A DNA stretch of 64,000 bases from an uncultured Bacteroidia bacterium. Its GTDB lineage: Bacteria > Bacteroidota > Bacteroidia > Bacteroidales > UBA932. The stretch lies in assembly GCA_902781705.1 (NCBI GenBank), contig CACZKE010000009.1:38613-102612 (forward strand), read 5' to 3'. The position numbers and the translations under genes were made by a program. This document shows, piece by piece, positions 25,542 to 33,172 of this stretch. How positions within the stretch are numbered: the first letter of the stretch is position 1; the number at the start of each line of letters is the position of its first letter. The notes beneath the pieces are model-generated. The model ran no database searches and was not told where the DNA came from. It saw only the letters and a list, made by a program, of their open reading frames with translations.

Positions 25542-26481
25542 TTATCCTATGCTCCCAAACCCAATCAATGCCTTCTGCGGCTTCGTATCCCAAATAACCA
25601 CTATCAAAATAGCCACTGAGAAACAAGATGAATTCGATTTTCTTTCCGTATGTGTTTTTTAATTGTTCAATTTTTGTGGCTTCTTCTTTCCGGCGTTTAT
25701 TAGTGTTTGTAAAATCACCAGCCGACTTACATTCAATTAAGACAGGATAATCCCCTTTATTAGCCGACTGTCGCATAATGACAGCATCAATTGGCATATT
25801 CACTGTCTGAATTCTATCCATTGTGACGGGAACGTTAAGATGAAAGGAGAAGGAGCCCTTCTCCATCTTTCTGAAATCTTCGATGGATTTGGATTCCACG
25901 AATTGATAACCCTTGGCGGTAAGATACTTTGCGATGCTGTTAAGCTGTCTCCGCTCTTGTTCATTGCGGATAATTGGGTCAGATAGCGAACCACAAACAC
26001 GGTCGCCAATAACATGAGTTGCAAAAAGCCGATCTATCTCTTTAGGAGAAGATTTGTCCGCTAACCAAGGCATGATATCAACATCTAAAAGCTTATTGAT
26101 AACAGCAATAATACTCTTAAGGTGTTTATCCAGAGCAGATACCGCCATCTTCGCAGGTAGTTTTCCGTCCTCCAGCGATGTAATCAAGGATTTTGGGACT
26201 TCAGAAAGGCCCACTAATCTGTCTCTCGCTAACGGGGGCGTAGTCGCCATCCGTAGAATGGTGATCGCTTCTGGCGCAGACTTTAATATGTCTGTTGACA
26301 ACAAATTAAAACAATCCGTTTTCTGGAAGGCATTGTTCACTCTGTTGATGGCATCTTGACGTGCGTTGATATAGGTTGAGGGGGCAAATGCCAAGAACCA
26401 ATCATTATAGAACATGACGGACTTCTTGACGTCTTCTTTCCACTGTTCGGTGTTATTCCTATTAATTACATACTTCTTCAT
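25516..26481 (-). CDS. XamI-family type II restriction endonuclease
   Basis: Restriction enzyme of 321 residues, resembling the XamI family; XamI cuts GTCGAC. A PD-(D/E)xK nuclease core is visible: D232 in MPIDAVIMRQ, then E250 and K252 in YPVLIECKSAGD. The N-terminal part (KKYVINRNNTEQWKEDVKKS) and the middle DKSSPKEIDRLFATHVIGDR are family-like. It lies directly upstream of its methylase, with a perfect 18-bp palindrome just before the start codon. The actual recognition site is inferred by family, not seen. Confidence 0.8.
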   Translation of the reverse strand: MKKYVINRNNTEQWKEDVKKSVMFYNDWFLAFAPSTYINARQDAINRVNNAFQKTDCFNLLSTDILKSAPEAITILRMATTPPLARDRLVGLSEVPKSLITSLEDGKLPAKMAVSALDKHLKSIIAVINKLLDVDIMPWLADKSSPKEIDRLFATHVIGDRVCGSLSDPIIRNEQERRQLNSIAKYLTAKGYQFVESKSIEDFRKMEKGSFSFHLNVPVTMDRIQTVNMPIDAVIMRQSANKGDYPVLIECKSAGDFTNTNKRRKEEATKIEQLKNTYGKKIEFILFLSGYFDSGYLGYEAAEGIDWVWEHRISDLQRAGV

Positions 26482-26490
26482 TGCAAATAA

Positions 26491-26508
26491 GTTGCGTTAC
26501 AACGCAAC
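26491..26508. promoter_or_regulatory. 18-bp palindrome upstream of the restriction gene
   Basis: GTTGCGTT and AACGCAAC, separated by two bases, form a perfect inverted repeat ending 10 bases before the endonuclease start codon. Position and symmetry suggest an operator controlling the restriction-modification genes; no C-protein gene is seen. Confidence 0.5.
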
Positions 26509-26582
26509 GCAATTTACAACTTTTCTGTGAGATAGGCAACTATCAATGATAATCGAGATGATGAGGAAGTCTTTTGCCGGCC

Positions 26583-27084
26583 TTATCTTCGTTGTACAAT
26601 ATCCTCAATACAATAGAAAAGCAGATACTCACCTTCCACATTCTCATTCTTGAACGTCAGTAAAGGGAGATGGTCTATAAGATTGCTACAGCCTTGTCTT
26701 CTATCCGACAAGTATGCTGCAATTTTGTTTTGCATCATCATCTCCCTGAACTTGCTCGGCTTCTCATAGAAATCGTATCGATAGCCAGTGTTCTTCCAGT
26801 AACCGATTTCACCGTTCCCGAACCGGTACCAAGTCGGACTCTCCCGTAATGCCCGTACATACTCAGCGTGAAAACTTAAAGAGCGCCCAGGGGCGTTGGA
26901 GGGGTCTCCAAGGTCAATAGGTGCTCTTTACCTCCCCGTCAGGAGGTAGCTGAAGAGCGGCAACCACCCTCCTGGACACTTCTATGGGCACTTTACGGTC
27001 TTTAAATTTTCGTCGAGTAGTCCACAATTTTCCCGGAGAGAATGCACTACCCAAAGAAAAGGATATCGGCGCCAAAAGTTGCAT
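26583..27084 (-). pseudogene. Frameshifted unknown gene
   Basis: Two overlapping minus-strand frames read as one protein if a +1 shift is allowed. The first part (26914-27084, 56 codons) starts MQLLAPISFSLGSAFSPGKL and ends in LQLPPDGEVKSTY. The second part (26583-26927) has no start codon, runs PIDLGDPSNAPGRSLSFHAE, then WYRFGNGEIGYWKNTGYRYD, and ends EDIVQRR. Both have credible protein composition, and joined they give about 165 residues. The break lies in a cluster of short perfect inverted repeats (26878-26958). I do not recognise the family. A programmed frameshift or an assembly error remains possible. Confidence 0.55.
26878..26958. repeat. Cluster of nested inverted repeats
   Basis: TAAAGAGC (26878-26885) pairs with GCTCTTTA (26923-26930), enclosing TTGGAG/CTCCAA (about 26896-26911). 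GCTCTT can instead pair with AAGAGC (26953-26958), enclosing ACCTCC/GGAGGT (26930-26947). Two mutually exclusive folds are possible. It overlaps the frame break of the gene on the minus strand. Confidence 0.5.
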
Positions 27085-27109
27085 ATTTATTAAACTTTAT
27101 ATATCTTTG
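27079..27109 (+). promoter_or_regulatory. Promoter of the HTH-MNT/HEPN operon
   Basis: Plus-strand TTG (27079-27081), 20 bases, TATCTTTG (27102-27109), 14 bases before the ATG at 27124. Because the first gene encodes an HTH protein, autoregulation here is likely. Confidence 0.7.
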
Positions 27110-27123
27110 TCAAAAACAGAACT

Positions 27124-27624
27124 ATGTTTGAGCCTGATATAAAGAGCATGCGGCTTGCCAGGGGGATGACCCAGGAGCAGGTCGGGATTCTTTCGGGGAT
27201 GAGCAAGTCTCAGATATCCCGGATGGAAAGAGGTAAGTTGGGCAGTCCGGACACTTTTTCAAAGGTGCTGGAAGCATTGGGGTATCGCCCTGTCGTCAGC
27301 TACGTTGACGAACGCCCTGGAGAAAAACTCAACAGAAGCACCGTATTGGCACTCCTGAAAGTTTACTATATATACAACAAAGCATCTCTGGGCATAGAGA
27401 GCATCGCTCTTTTTGGCAGCTTTGCCAGAGACGAGGCGGGACCGGAGAGCGACATCGATATACTCGTATCGCTGAAACAGCCCAGTCTATACCAATACTA
27501 CACGCTGACCAAGCAGCTGGAAACCGTTTTTGGCCGAAAAGTGGATCTTGTATCGGCAAAGGCCCATTTTCAGGAAGGATTCATGGAGAACATCCAAAAA
27601 GACCTCGTTTATGTTACCGGCTAA
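27124..27624 (+). CDS. HTH-nucleotidyltransferase fusion, MntA-type antitoxin
   Basis: A 166-residue protein with an XRE-type HTH at the N-terminus (about residues 6-55, LARGMTQEQVGILSGMSKSQ) and a minimal nucleotidyltransferase domain at the C-terminus. The MNT signature GSX10DXD is exact: G98-S99, then D110-I-D112, with a third acidic residue D141 in GRKVDLVSA. In characterised MntA-HepT pairs the MNT enzyme adenylylates the HEPN toxin and inactivates it. The HEPN gene follows with a 14-base overlap. The HTH fusion suggests that the antitoxin also represses its own promoter. Confidence 0.88.
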   Translation: MFEPDIKSMRLARGMTQEQVGILSGMSKSQISRMERGKLGSPDTFSKVLEALGYRPVVSYVDERPGEKLNRSTVLALLKVYYIYNKASLGIESIALFGSFARDEAGPESDIDILVSLKQPSLYQYYTLTKQLETVFGRKVDLVSAKAHFQEGFMENIQKDLVYVTG

Positions 27625-27991
27625 AGAACGAATCACGACCATTCTTGAGGCGGCAATCAAAGAGATGGAACTGCTTTCCGTCATGAGCGCGGACATCGCA
27701 AAGCCCGATGACTTTATCACGAGCCTCCATGGAATGACCGTTTACAGGGCTTGTGGAATGAGTCTTCAGTATATCACCGAGAGTTTTGTAAAAATCAGGA
27801 ACCTCGCCGGGAAAGATTATTTCAAGCCATACAAAGGGATTCCGTGGGAACAGGTGTTCGGGATGCGGAATTTCCTTTCCCACGAATACGGAGAGGTGGA
27901 CGCCGAAGGGATCTTCAATACCGTCAAGACGGATATTCCCCTGCTGCTTGAGACAGCAAGAGCCATGAAGCAGGATGCCGTGAACGGCTAG
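27611..27991 (+). CDS. HEPN-domain toxin (HepT-like)
   Basis: A 126-residue HEPN protein starting at ATG 27611 (MLPAKERITTILEAAIKEME), overlapping the antitoxin gene by 14 bases. The RX4HXY active-site motif is present in RNFLSHEYG (R86, H91, Y93). In HepT toxins this is the RNase centre, and the Tyr is the residue adenylylated by MntA. Helical throughout, with no signal peptide. An in-frame open region upstream has no start or similarity and was excluded. The RNA target is unknown. Confidence 0.88.
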   Translation: MLPAKERITTILEAAIKEMELLSVMSADIAKPDDFITSLHGMTVYRACGMSLQYITESFVKIRNLAGKDYFKPYKGIPWEQVFGMRNFLSHEYGEVDAEGIFNTVKTDIPLLLETARAMKQDAVNG

Positions 27992-28005
27992 GCCACTCTA
28001 TAGAT

Positions 28006-28482
28006 TCAGAGCCCAACTTCCGCATCCGCCTTCTTGAAGGTGAGGTCGCCGTTCAGCCGGTAATCTCCCCGACCGGTTTTGAAGACAAGGTCGATGAAGC
28101 GGATGACGATTCGCCTTTCACTCTGTTCCTTCAGAAGGATGCGTCCGCTTGCGATCCGGTCGGTGGAATCCGTCCAGATGCTGGAAAAATGAAGGCCGAA
28201 ATAGCACCGGTCTATCTTCAGGTCTTCCCCGGTGCCCAGATGATCATCAAAAGACAGGGACAGCATGACCGAATCATCGACCTTCTTACCTCCGATAAAC
28301 GAAATCGCATCAATGAGTCCGTTTCCCGTTTCATAGAACGACGGGTGGGAAACGGTCGTCAGTCGACCGACATCCGGAGTGTTCACAACAAAGGGCTCAC
28401 TGCCGCTTACGGAAGACTTACTGCAGCCACCAAGCAGAAGAACGGCAAACAAGGACAGGAGTAGCAATGTGGTCTTTTTCAT
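28006..28482 (-). CDS. Small lipoprotein of unknown function
   Basis: A 158-residue exported lipoprotein starting at ATG 28482 (MKKTTLLLLSLFAVLLLGGC). The lipobox cysteine is at about residue 20, followed by SKSSVSGSEPF. The mature part is beta-rich, with a central WTDSTDRIASGRILLKEQSE and an end section (DYRLNGDLTFKKADAEVGL) typical of an immunoglobulin- or lipocalin-like fold, but no family is recognised. It may be a small periplasmic or surface lipoprotein. A longer frame reading upstream through the neighbour has no support. Confidence 0.75.
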   Translation of the reverse strand: MKKTTLLLLSLFAVLLLGGCSKSSVSGSEPFVVNTPDVGRLTTVSHPSFYETGNGLIDAISFIGGKKVDDSVMLSLSFDDHLGTGEDLKIDRCYFGLHFSSIWTDSTDRIASGRILLKEQSERRIVIRFIDLVFKTGRGDYRLNGDLTFKKADAEVGL

Positions 28483-28562
28483 GGTATCCGGTTCAATTAC
28501 AATAGACTTAACGACGCAAATATAAAAATAATAGCCGGCTCGCACAAGAGTCGGCTGATCAT

Positions 28563-29486
28563 TTATTTCCGTTCCTCGATGCGTTTGCGGAGCCCCGGGG
28601 AAAGACTCAGGGATTCGTAGCCGTCGGCCCGGTCGAGCCATTTGGTGGCGATGTTCAGGTCTCCCATCATATAGAAGGCCAGGGCGGTGTTGTAGCAGGC
28701 GCAGGCGCGCTTGGTGTAGTTGCCGGTTCCGGAAAGGGCCATCCAGATGTCGGCTGCCTTCTTCCAATGGAACTCGTAGGCGAGGTAGGCCGCATTCACC
28801 CATTGACCGTTGAAGTCGTCGTAGTAATAGAGACTGTAATTCTCCGTTTTCCAGGTGGGGACGAAGCGGTTGCTCATCTGGGCGCCGACCATGTCGGCAC
28901 CGCCGTCCTTGGCTTCGCGCGCTTTCTCGGTGAGGAACTCCTTCGCCGTCACCCCATTGTTGTAAACCTGGGTGCGGAGGATGCTCGAGCCCCGGAAAGT
29001 GTTCAGGACATCACCCTTGGCCATGCTGTCATAGACATACAGCCGGGCGTTGTACGGGATCTGCGCCTGGGCGACGAATGCGGAATCGACATTCTTGGGA
29101 TCCCGGACCGCGACGTTGGGGCCCATGGACACCTCGCCGAAAGAAGGTTCCCCGAGCAGGAACACAACATCGTCCCCGGTGTCGATCACCAGCCGGTGCA
29201 TCAGGTCCAGGTCCACGGAATCCGACGGAATCTTGTACACGCCGATGTTCTCCTCGCCCCGGAAATAGTCCTTCTCCAGGGAACGGGCCAGGGATGAAGC
29301 GACGGCATTGCTGAAAGTGGAATCAGCCGTACCGCCGTCCATATAGACGATGGACATCGTCTTCCGCGCGAGGTCGATACCCGACTTGGAAGGATGGCGC
29401 ATGTCCACGCTGAGCGTCAGTGTCTGGGGCGAACAGGCCGCCAGGGAGAGGGCCGCGAAGGCCGCTGCAAGGATACTTCTTCTCAT
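28563..29486 (-). CDS. TPR-like lipoprotein (DUF6340-type)
   Basis: A 307-residue lipoprotein: signal MRRSILAAAFAALSLAACSP with the lipidation Cys at 18. The N-terminal half carries the pattern ARKTMSIVYMDGG and DSTFSNAVASSLARSLEKDY seen in the Bacteroidota family I place near DUF6340. The C-terminal part (about residues 225-300) has helical repeats such as RACACYNTALAFYMMGDLNI that resemble tetratricopeptide repeats. It overlaps the rimO stop by 4 bases and is the last gene of the nusB-to-rimO run. Its role is unknown, probably envelope related. Confidence 0.72.
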   Translation of the reverse strand: MRRSILAAAFAALSLAACSPQTLTLSVDMRHPSKSGIDLARKTMSIVYMDGGTADSTFSNAVASSLARSLEKDYFRGEENIGVYKIPSDSVDLDLMHRLVIDTGDDVVFLLGEPSFGEVSMGPNVAVRDPKNVDSAFVAQAQIPYNARLYVYDSMAKGDVLNTFRGSSILRTQVYNNGVTAKEFLTEKAREAKDGGADMVGAQMSNRFVPTWKTENYSLYYYDDFNGQWVNAAYLAYEFHWKKAADIWMALSGTGNYTKRACACYNTALAFYMMGDLNIATKWLDRADGYESLSLSPGLRKRIEERK

Positions 29487-30802
29487 AATTGCACAAGTTC
29501 AGCAGTCAAGTCATACTCATCGGCGGAAACGATCCTCACCTCCAGGAAATTACCTATCAGCGAGTTGGGCTCGATGCCGTCGAAAACGGCCGGATCGTAC
29601 CTGAGGAGAATCTCCCCGTCCACTTCCGGACTCTCGAATTCGCTGCGGCATACGAGGATCCCGTCCAGGAAATCATCCACCAGGACGCGGACCTCCGTCC
29701 CCACACGGGACTGATTGTATGCAAGAGAAATGCCACGCTGAAGTTCCATCAGTTTTCCGAGGCGGTTTTTCTTCGCGCGGGGGCCGACGGTATCCTCAAA
29801 ATGCAGGGCACCATAGGTTCCTTCCTCCTCCGAATAGGCGAAGGCGCCCAACCGTTCGAAGCGGGCATCCTCCACGAACTGAAGCAGTTTCCGGAAGGCA
29901 TGGGGCGTCTCTCCGGGATGCCCCACGATCATCGTCGTACGGAGGACAACGCCAGGAACCCGATCCCGCATCCGCTGGATCAGTTGCCGCGTCCAGGCCC
30001 CGTCTACGCCCCGGTGCATCTTCTCCAGGACCCCGTCGTCGATGTGCTGGAGCGGGATGTCCATGTACCGGCACACCTTGGGATTGTCCGCCATTTCGTC
30101 CAGGACGTCATCCGGGAAATCGGCCGGATAGGAATAATGGATGCGGAGCCACTCGATGCCTTCTACGGCGGACAGGCGGCGGAGAAGTTCGGCGAGCGAA
30201 CGCTTCTTGTACAAGTCCAGGCCGTAATACGTCGTATCCTGGGCGATGATGACCAGTTCCCGGATTCCCTGGGCGGCCAGCCCTTCCGCTTCCCGGACCA
30301 GGACTTCCATGGGCACGGAATGATGATTGCCCCGGATCAGGGGGATGGCGCAGTAGGAGCACCGGCGGTCACAGCCTTCGGAAATCTTCAGGTAAGCATA
30401 CGGATGCCGGCCGTCGGTGAGTACCCGGCGATGGGACGTGGCCATGTCCGGTTCACATCCGAGGGAACGGACCAGCGGGGAAAGGTCCCTTGCACCGAAC
30501 CAGCCGTCCACTTCGGGAATCAGGTCCGGAAGTTCCTTCCGGTAACGCTGTGAAAGACAGCCGAAAACGAGGAGACGGCCGATTTCGCCGGCCTGCTTGC
30601 GCCGGACGGACTCCAGGATGGTCTGGACGGACTGCTCCTTGGCGTCCCCGATGAATCCGCAGGTGTTGACCAACTGGACGTCCACGGGGCAGGACTCCCC
30701 TTCCGGCACGATATCATAAGCGTTACGTACCTGGTAGAGAAGATGTTCCGTATCAACCGTGTTCTTGGAACACCCCAGCGTGATGACCTGCAGGGTGGGC
30801 AT
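29483..30802 (-). CDS. rimO: Ribosomal protein S12 methylthiotransferase
   Basis: Radical SAM enzyme adding a methylthio group to Asp88 of ribosomal protein S12. The N-terminal UPF0004 domain has LGCSKNTVDTEHLL (residues 9-22) and NTCGFIGDAKEQS (about 50). The radical SAM motif is EGCDRRCSYCAIPLIRG (about 142-158), and the C-terminal TRAM domain covers about 375-439. At 439 residues it matches the family. Start and stop both overlap neighbours, so it is translationally coupled to DUF5606 and the lipoprotein. Confidence 0.96.
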   Translation of the reverse strand: MPTLQVITLGCSKNTVDTEHLLYQVRNAYDIVPEGESCPVDVQLVNTCGFIGDAKEQSVQTILESVRRKQAGEIGRLLVFGCLSQRYRKELPDLIPEVDGWFGARDLSPLVRSLGCEPDMATSHRRVLTDGRHPYAYLKISEGCDRRCSYCAIPLIRGNHHSVPMEVLVREAEGLAAQGIRELVIIAQDTTYYGLDLYKKRSLAELLRRLSAVEGIEWLRIHYSYPADFPDDVLDEMADNPKVCRYMDIPLQHIDDGVLEKMHRGVDGAWTRQLIQRMRDRVPGVVLRTTMIVGHPGETPHAFRKLLQFVEDARFERLGAFAYSEEEGTYGALHFEDTVGPRAKKNRLGKLMELQRGISLAYNQSRVGTEVRVLVDDFLDGILVCRSEFESPEVDGEILLRYDPAVFDGIEPNSLIGNFLEVRIVSADEYDLTAELVQL

Positions 30803-31233
30803 TATTCAGCGTCCTGAGGAGCATCTTCCCCTTCCTCTTCCTCGACGAAATCCAGGGAGGCGAAGTTCTTGAGTTCGTTGTACCAGTCCACCACCTTCTT
30901 CATGTGGGAGACATAGAAGCGGTCCGCGTCATAATCGGGCAGGGCCTTCTCGAAAAGGGCTTTCAGTTCGTCCGCAGATGCCTTGGAAGTGGGGGCGTCG
31001 GCCTCGCCCAGGACCTCGTGGAGTTTGAGGAAGACCTCCTTGAGTTTCACTTCGCCTTCCATCGTGTAGATGGAGATGTCGGCGAGGGTGGTAATGCCGC
31101 TGTTCGCGGGGAAATTCGTCCGCTTGTGGTCTTTCAGGGATTCGGCGATGGCCCCGTTGCGGGACTGGGCGATATAGTTGAAAAGGCCGCGCTGACCGCG
31201 GACGGAGAGGGTTTTGGCAAGATCTGTCTTCAT
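30802..31233 (-). CDS. DUF5606 protein
   Basis: A 143-residue soluble protein typical of Bacteroidota. The N-terminal half (MKTDLAKTLSVRGQRGLFNY and DISIYTMEGEVKLKEVFLKL) matches the DUF5606 pattern, and the C-terminus is very acidic (EEEEGEDAPQDAE). Function is unknown. A TATCTTTG element at 31260-31267, inside the end of coaE, could give it a promoter of its own. Its stop overlaps the rimO start by one base. Confidence 0.85.
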   Translation of the reverse strand: MKTDLAKTLSVRGQRGLFNYIAQSRNGAIAESLKDHKRTNFPANSGITTLADISIYTMEGEVKLKEVFLKLHEVLGEADAPTSKASADELKALFEKALPDYDADRFYVSHMKKVVDWYNELKNFASLDFVEEEEGEDAPQDAE

Positions 31234-31251
31234 AGGGATATTTACGTTTTA

Positions 31252-31866
31252 TCAGTTTGCAAAGATAGTGAATAAATTCAAGAATATTTCGTCGGAACGT
31301 TCCGGGATGGCGGCAAGCGGACCGCCGTTGTCGAGGACTGCGTCCACCCGGGTAAGGTCGAAGGACTGGCTGCGGATCCGTCGGAGCGCCTCTTCGGGCG
31401 TGGATCCGTCCCGGGAGAGGCAGCGGGAAAGGCGGATCTCCTCGGGGGCATCGACCAGGACCACCTTGTCGCCAAGACCATCAAAAAGAGGGTGCGACAG
31501 GATGACGGCGGACTCCAGCACGACGAAGGGAACGGGGCCATAGGCCCATCCCGCCGGCCGGTGCCAGCGCTTCCACCGGCGGAAATCCGCGAGGACGGCC
31601 GGATAGACCAGCGATTCCACCCGGGCCTTGGCCGTAAGGTCCGAAAAGATCAGGGATGCGAACTTTTTCCGGTCCAGCCGGCCGCCGGCATCCCGCAAAG
31701 GGGTACCCAGTTCCCGTTCGATGGCGGGGATGAGGGAGGGATCACGGTCGTACAGGGATTTCGTCCGGGCATCCGAGTCATAGACCGGAACGCCGCGGCT
31801 TTCCAGATAACGGGCGACGGCGGATTTCCCGCTGCCCATTCCACCGGTCAGGATGACGGTCTTCAT
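31252..31866 (-). CDS. coaE: Dephospho-CoA kinase
   Basis: Last step of coenzyme A synthesis: ATP-dependent phosphorylation of the 3'-OH of dephospho-CoA. From ATG 31866 (MKTVILTGGMGSGKSAVARY) it is 204 residues. The P-loop is GGMGSGKS (residues 8-15), and DSDARTKSLYDRD and later HPLFDGLGDKVVLVDAPEE are family-like. It lies 5 bases after ybbR and about 20 bases before DUF5606, within the nusB-yajC-ybbR-coaE cluster that is characteristic of Bacteroidota. Confidence 0.95.
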   Translation of the reverse strand: MKTVILTGGMGSGKSAVARYLESRGVPVYDSDARTKSLYDRDPSLIPAIERELGTPLRDAGGRLDRKKFASLIFSDLTAKARVESLVYPAVLADFRRWKRWHRPAGWAYGPVPFVVLESAVILSHPLFDGLGDKVVLVDAPEEIRLSRCLSRDGSTPEEALRRIRSQSFDLTRVDAVLDNGGPLAAIPERSDEIFLNLFTIFAN

Positions 31867-31871
31867 CGGGA

Positions 31872-32828
31872 TCAGTCCGTTTCGATGCAGTCGAAAATCT
31901 CCGGGACCACCCGGTAATCCAGCACGCCGGCCGGAAGTTGCCGTACCCGGGGGATGCACCGGCCCGAAATGGAGGACACGAAGTCCTTGTAGTCGATGGC
32001 GAGGACCAGGGACTCAAACGGGTCCCGGCCCACAGGGAACTCGCAGTGGAGAACGACCTCGGCCTGAGAGGGATACACCTGCAGGGAACGGCCAGCGGGA
32101 ACCCCTTCCACCTTGACGGGAAGCGAAGACCGGACTTCCACATACCGGGAAACCGGCAGTTCGTAACTGACGATCTCGTCGGAAAGCCGGACGCCCTTGA
32201 CACGACGGAGCCGCACCGTCCCCTGCTGGCTCTCATGGACATCCTCCAGAAAGAGCGGGGCCGTGGAGACCTGGTCCACCAGGTCCAGCCGGGCCTGCTC
32301 GCCATAGACCGTCACGGAATCCGGCACGAGCCGGAGCGTCCCGGAGGCCATGAACTGGTCCCGGTACGACACGTCGCCGGACAGTTGCACGGGCACGCGC
32401 TTGTGGTTCTCGGCCGGGAAGCGGAAGAACAGGGTGTCCGTCACGAAGGACTCCACCTGGACCTCGTCCCCGAAGAACTGCTCGCTGTAGGAATTCTTGG
32501 CGCTTCCGGCAATATAGAAGCGGTCACCGTCCAGATGGTGCATGTCGGCGCGCTCGAAATGTACGCGCACCTGCTTGCTCCGCTCCCGTCTTCCCTCCCG
32601 GAGGAGCCGGAATCCGGTCGTCCGGCAACGGGCCTGGACCAGGGCGGTCCCGGCGGATACGTTGCTGTGCCCCGGGATGTTGCATTCGGCCAAGACCGGG
32701 ACGGATACCACGCCGGAGAAGATCTGGGACAGGTTGCTCAGGAACCAGATGACAAGCGCAATGAGGAGGGAGGCGGCCAGTAGAAGGCCCTCCCTCCCCC
32801 GCAACTTGAGACGGGTTTCCCGAGACAT
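31872..32828 (-). CDS. YbbR-like domain membrane protein
   Basis: A 318-residue protein with one N-terminal transmembrane segment (LLLAASLLIALVIWFLSNL, about residues 15-33) and a large extracytoplasmic part with YbbR-like beta repeats (for example VPVQLSGDVSYRDQFMASGT, then LRLVPDSVTVYG, about 150-180). The position between yajC and coaE matches other Bacteroidota. The family is linked elsewhere to cyclic-di-AMP synthase control (CdaR), but no cdaA is adjacent here, so that role is not implied. Confidence 0.85.
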   Translation of the reverse strand: MSRETRLKLRGREGLLLAASLLIALVIWFLSNLSQIFSGVVSVPVLAECNIPGHSNVSAGTALVQARCRTTGFRLLREGRRERSKQVRVHFERADMHHLDGDRFYIAGSAKNSYSEQFFGDEVQVESFVTDTLFFRFPAENHKRVPVQLSGDVSYRDQFMASGTLRLVPDSVTVYGEQARLDLVDQVSTAPLFLEDVHESQQGTVRLRRVKGVRLSDEIVSYELPVSRYVEVRSSLPVKVEGVPAGRSLQVYPSQAEVVLHCEFPVGRDPFESLVLAIDYKDFVSSISGRCIPRVRQLPAGVLDYRVVPEIFDCIETD

Positions 32829-32834
32829 GGGAAA

Positions 32835-33164
32835 TTACTGCTGCTGGATGTCGGTCGTGTCGCGCACGAGGACCTGCTTCGACACGCGGAGTTTGGTGTC
32901 GCCGTCCACGCGGACCAGGGCGGTCTTGTCGTTCACCTCGGCGATCTCGCCGAAGATGCCGCTGTTGCCGATCACGACCTTGTCACCCTTCTTGAGGGAA
33001 TTCTGGAACGCCTCCAGTTCCTTCTGCTGCTTGCGCTGGGGACGGATCATGAAGAGCCACATCACCACGAAGATCAGCAGGAGCATGATCCACATGGAGG
33101 CGGAACCGCCCGCCGGCTGCTGCGGCTGGGCCTGGAGGAGAATGAAAAGGGTATTCATATACAT
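32835..33164 (-). CDS. yajC: Preprotein translocase subunit YajC
   Basis: A 109-residue single-pass membrane protein associated with SecDF in protein export. The transmembrane segment is about residues 26-45 (SMWIMLLLIFVVMWLFMIRP), followed by the family signature RPQRKQQKELEAFQNSLKKG and DKVVIGNSGIFGEIAEV. It lies between nusB and ybbR with gaps of 6-8 bases. Confidence 0.94.
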   Translation of the reverse strand: MYMNTLFILLQAQPQQPAGGSASMWIMLLLIFVVMWLFMIRPQRKQQKELEAFQNSLKKGDKVVIGNSGIFGEIAEVNDKTALVRVDGDTKLRVSKQVLVRDTTDIQQQ

Positions 33165-33172
33165 GGATGTTT

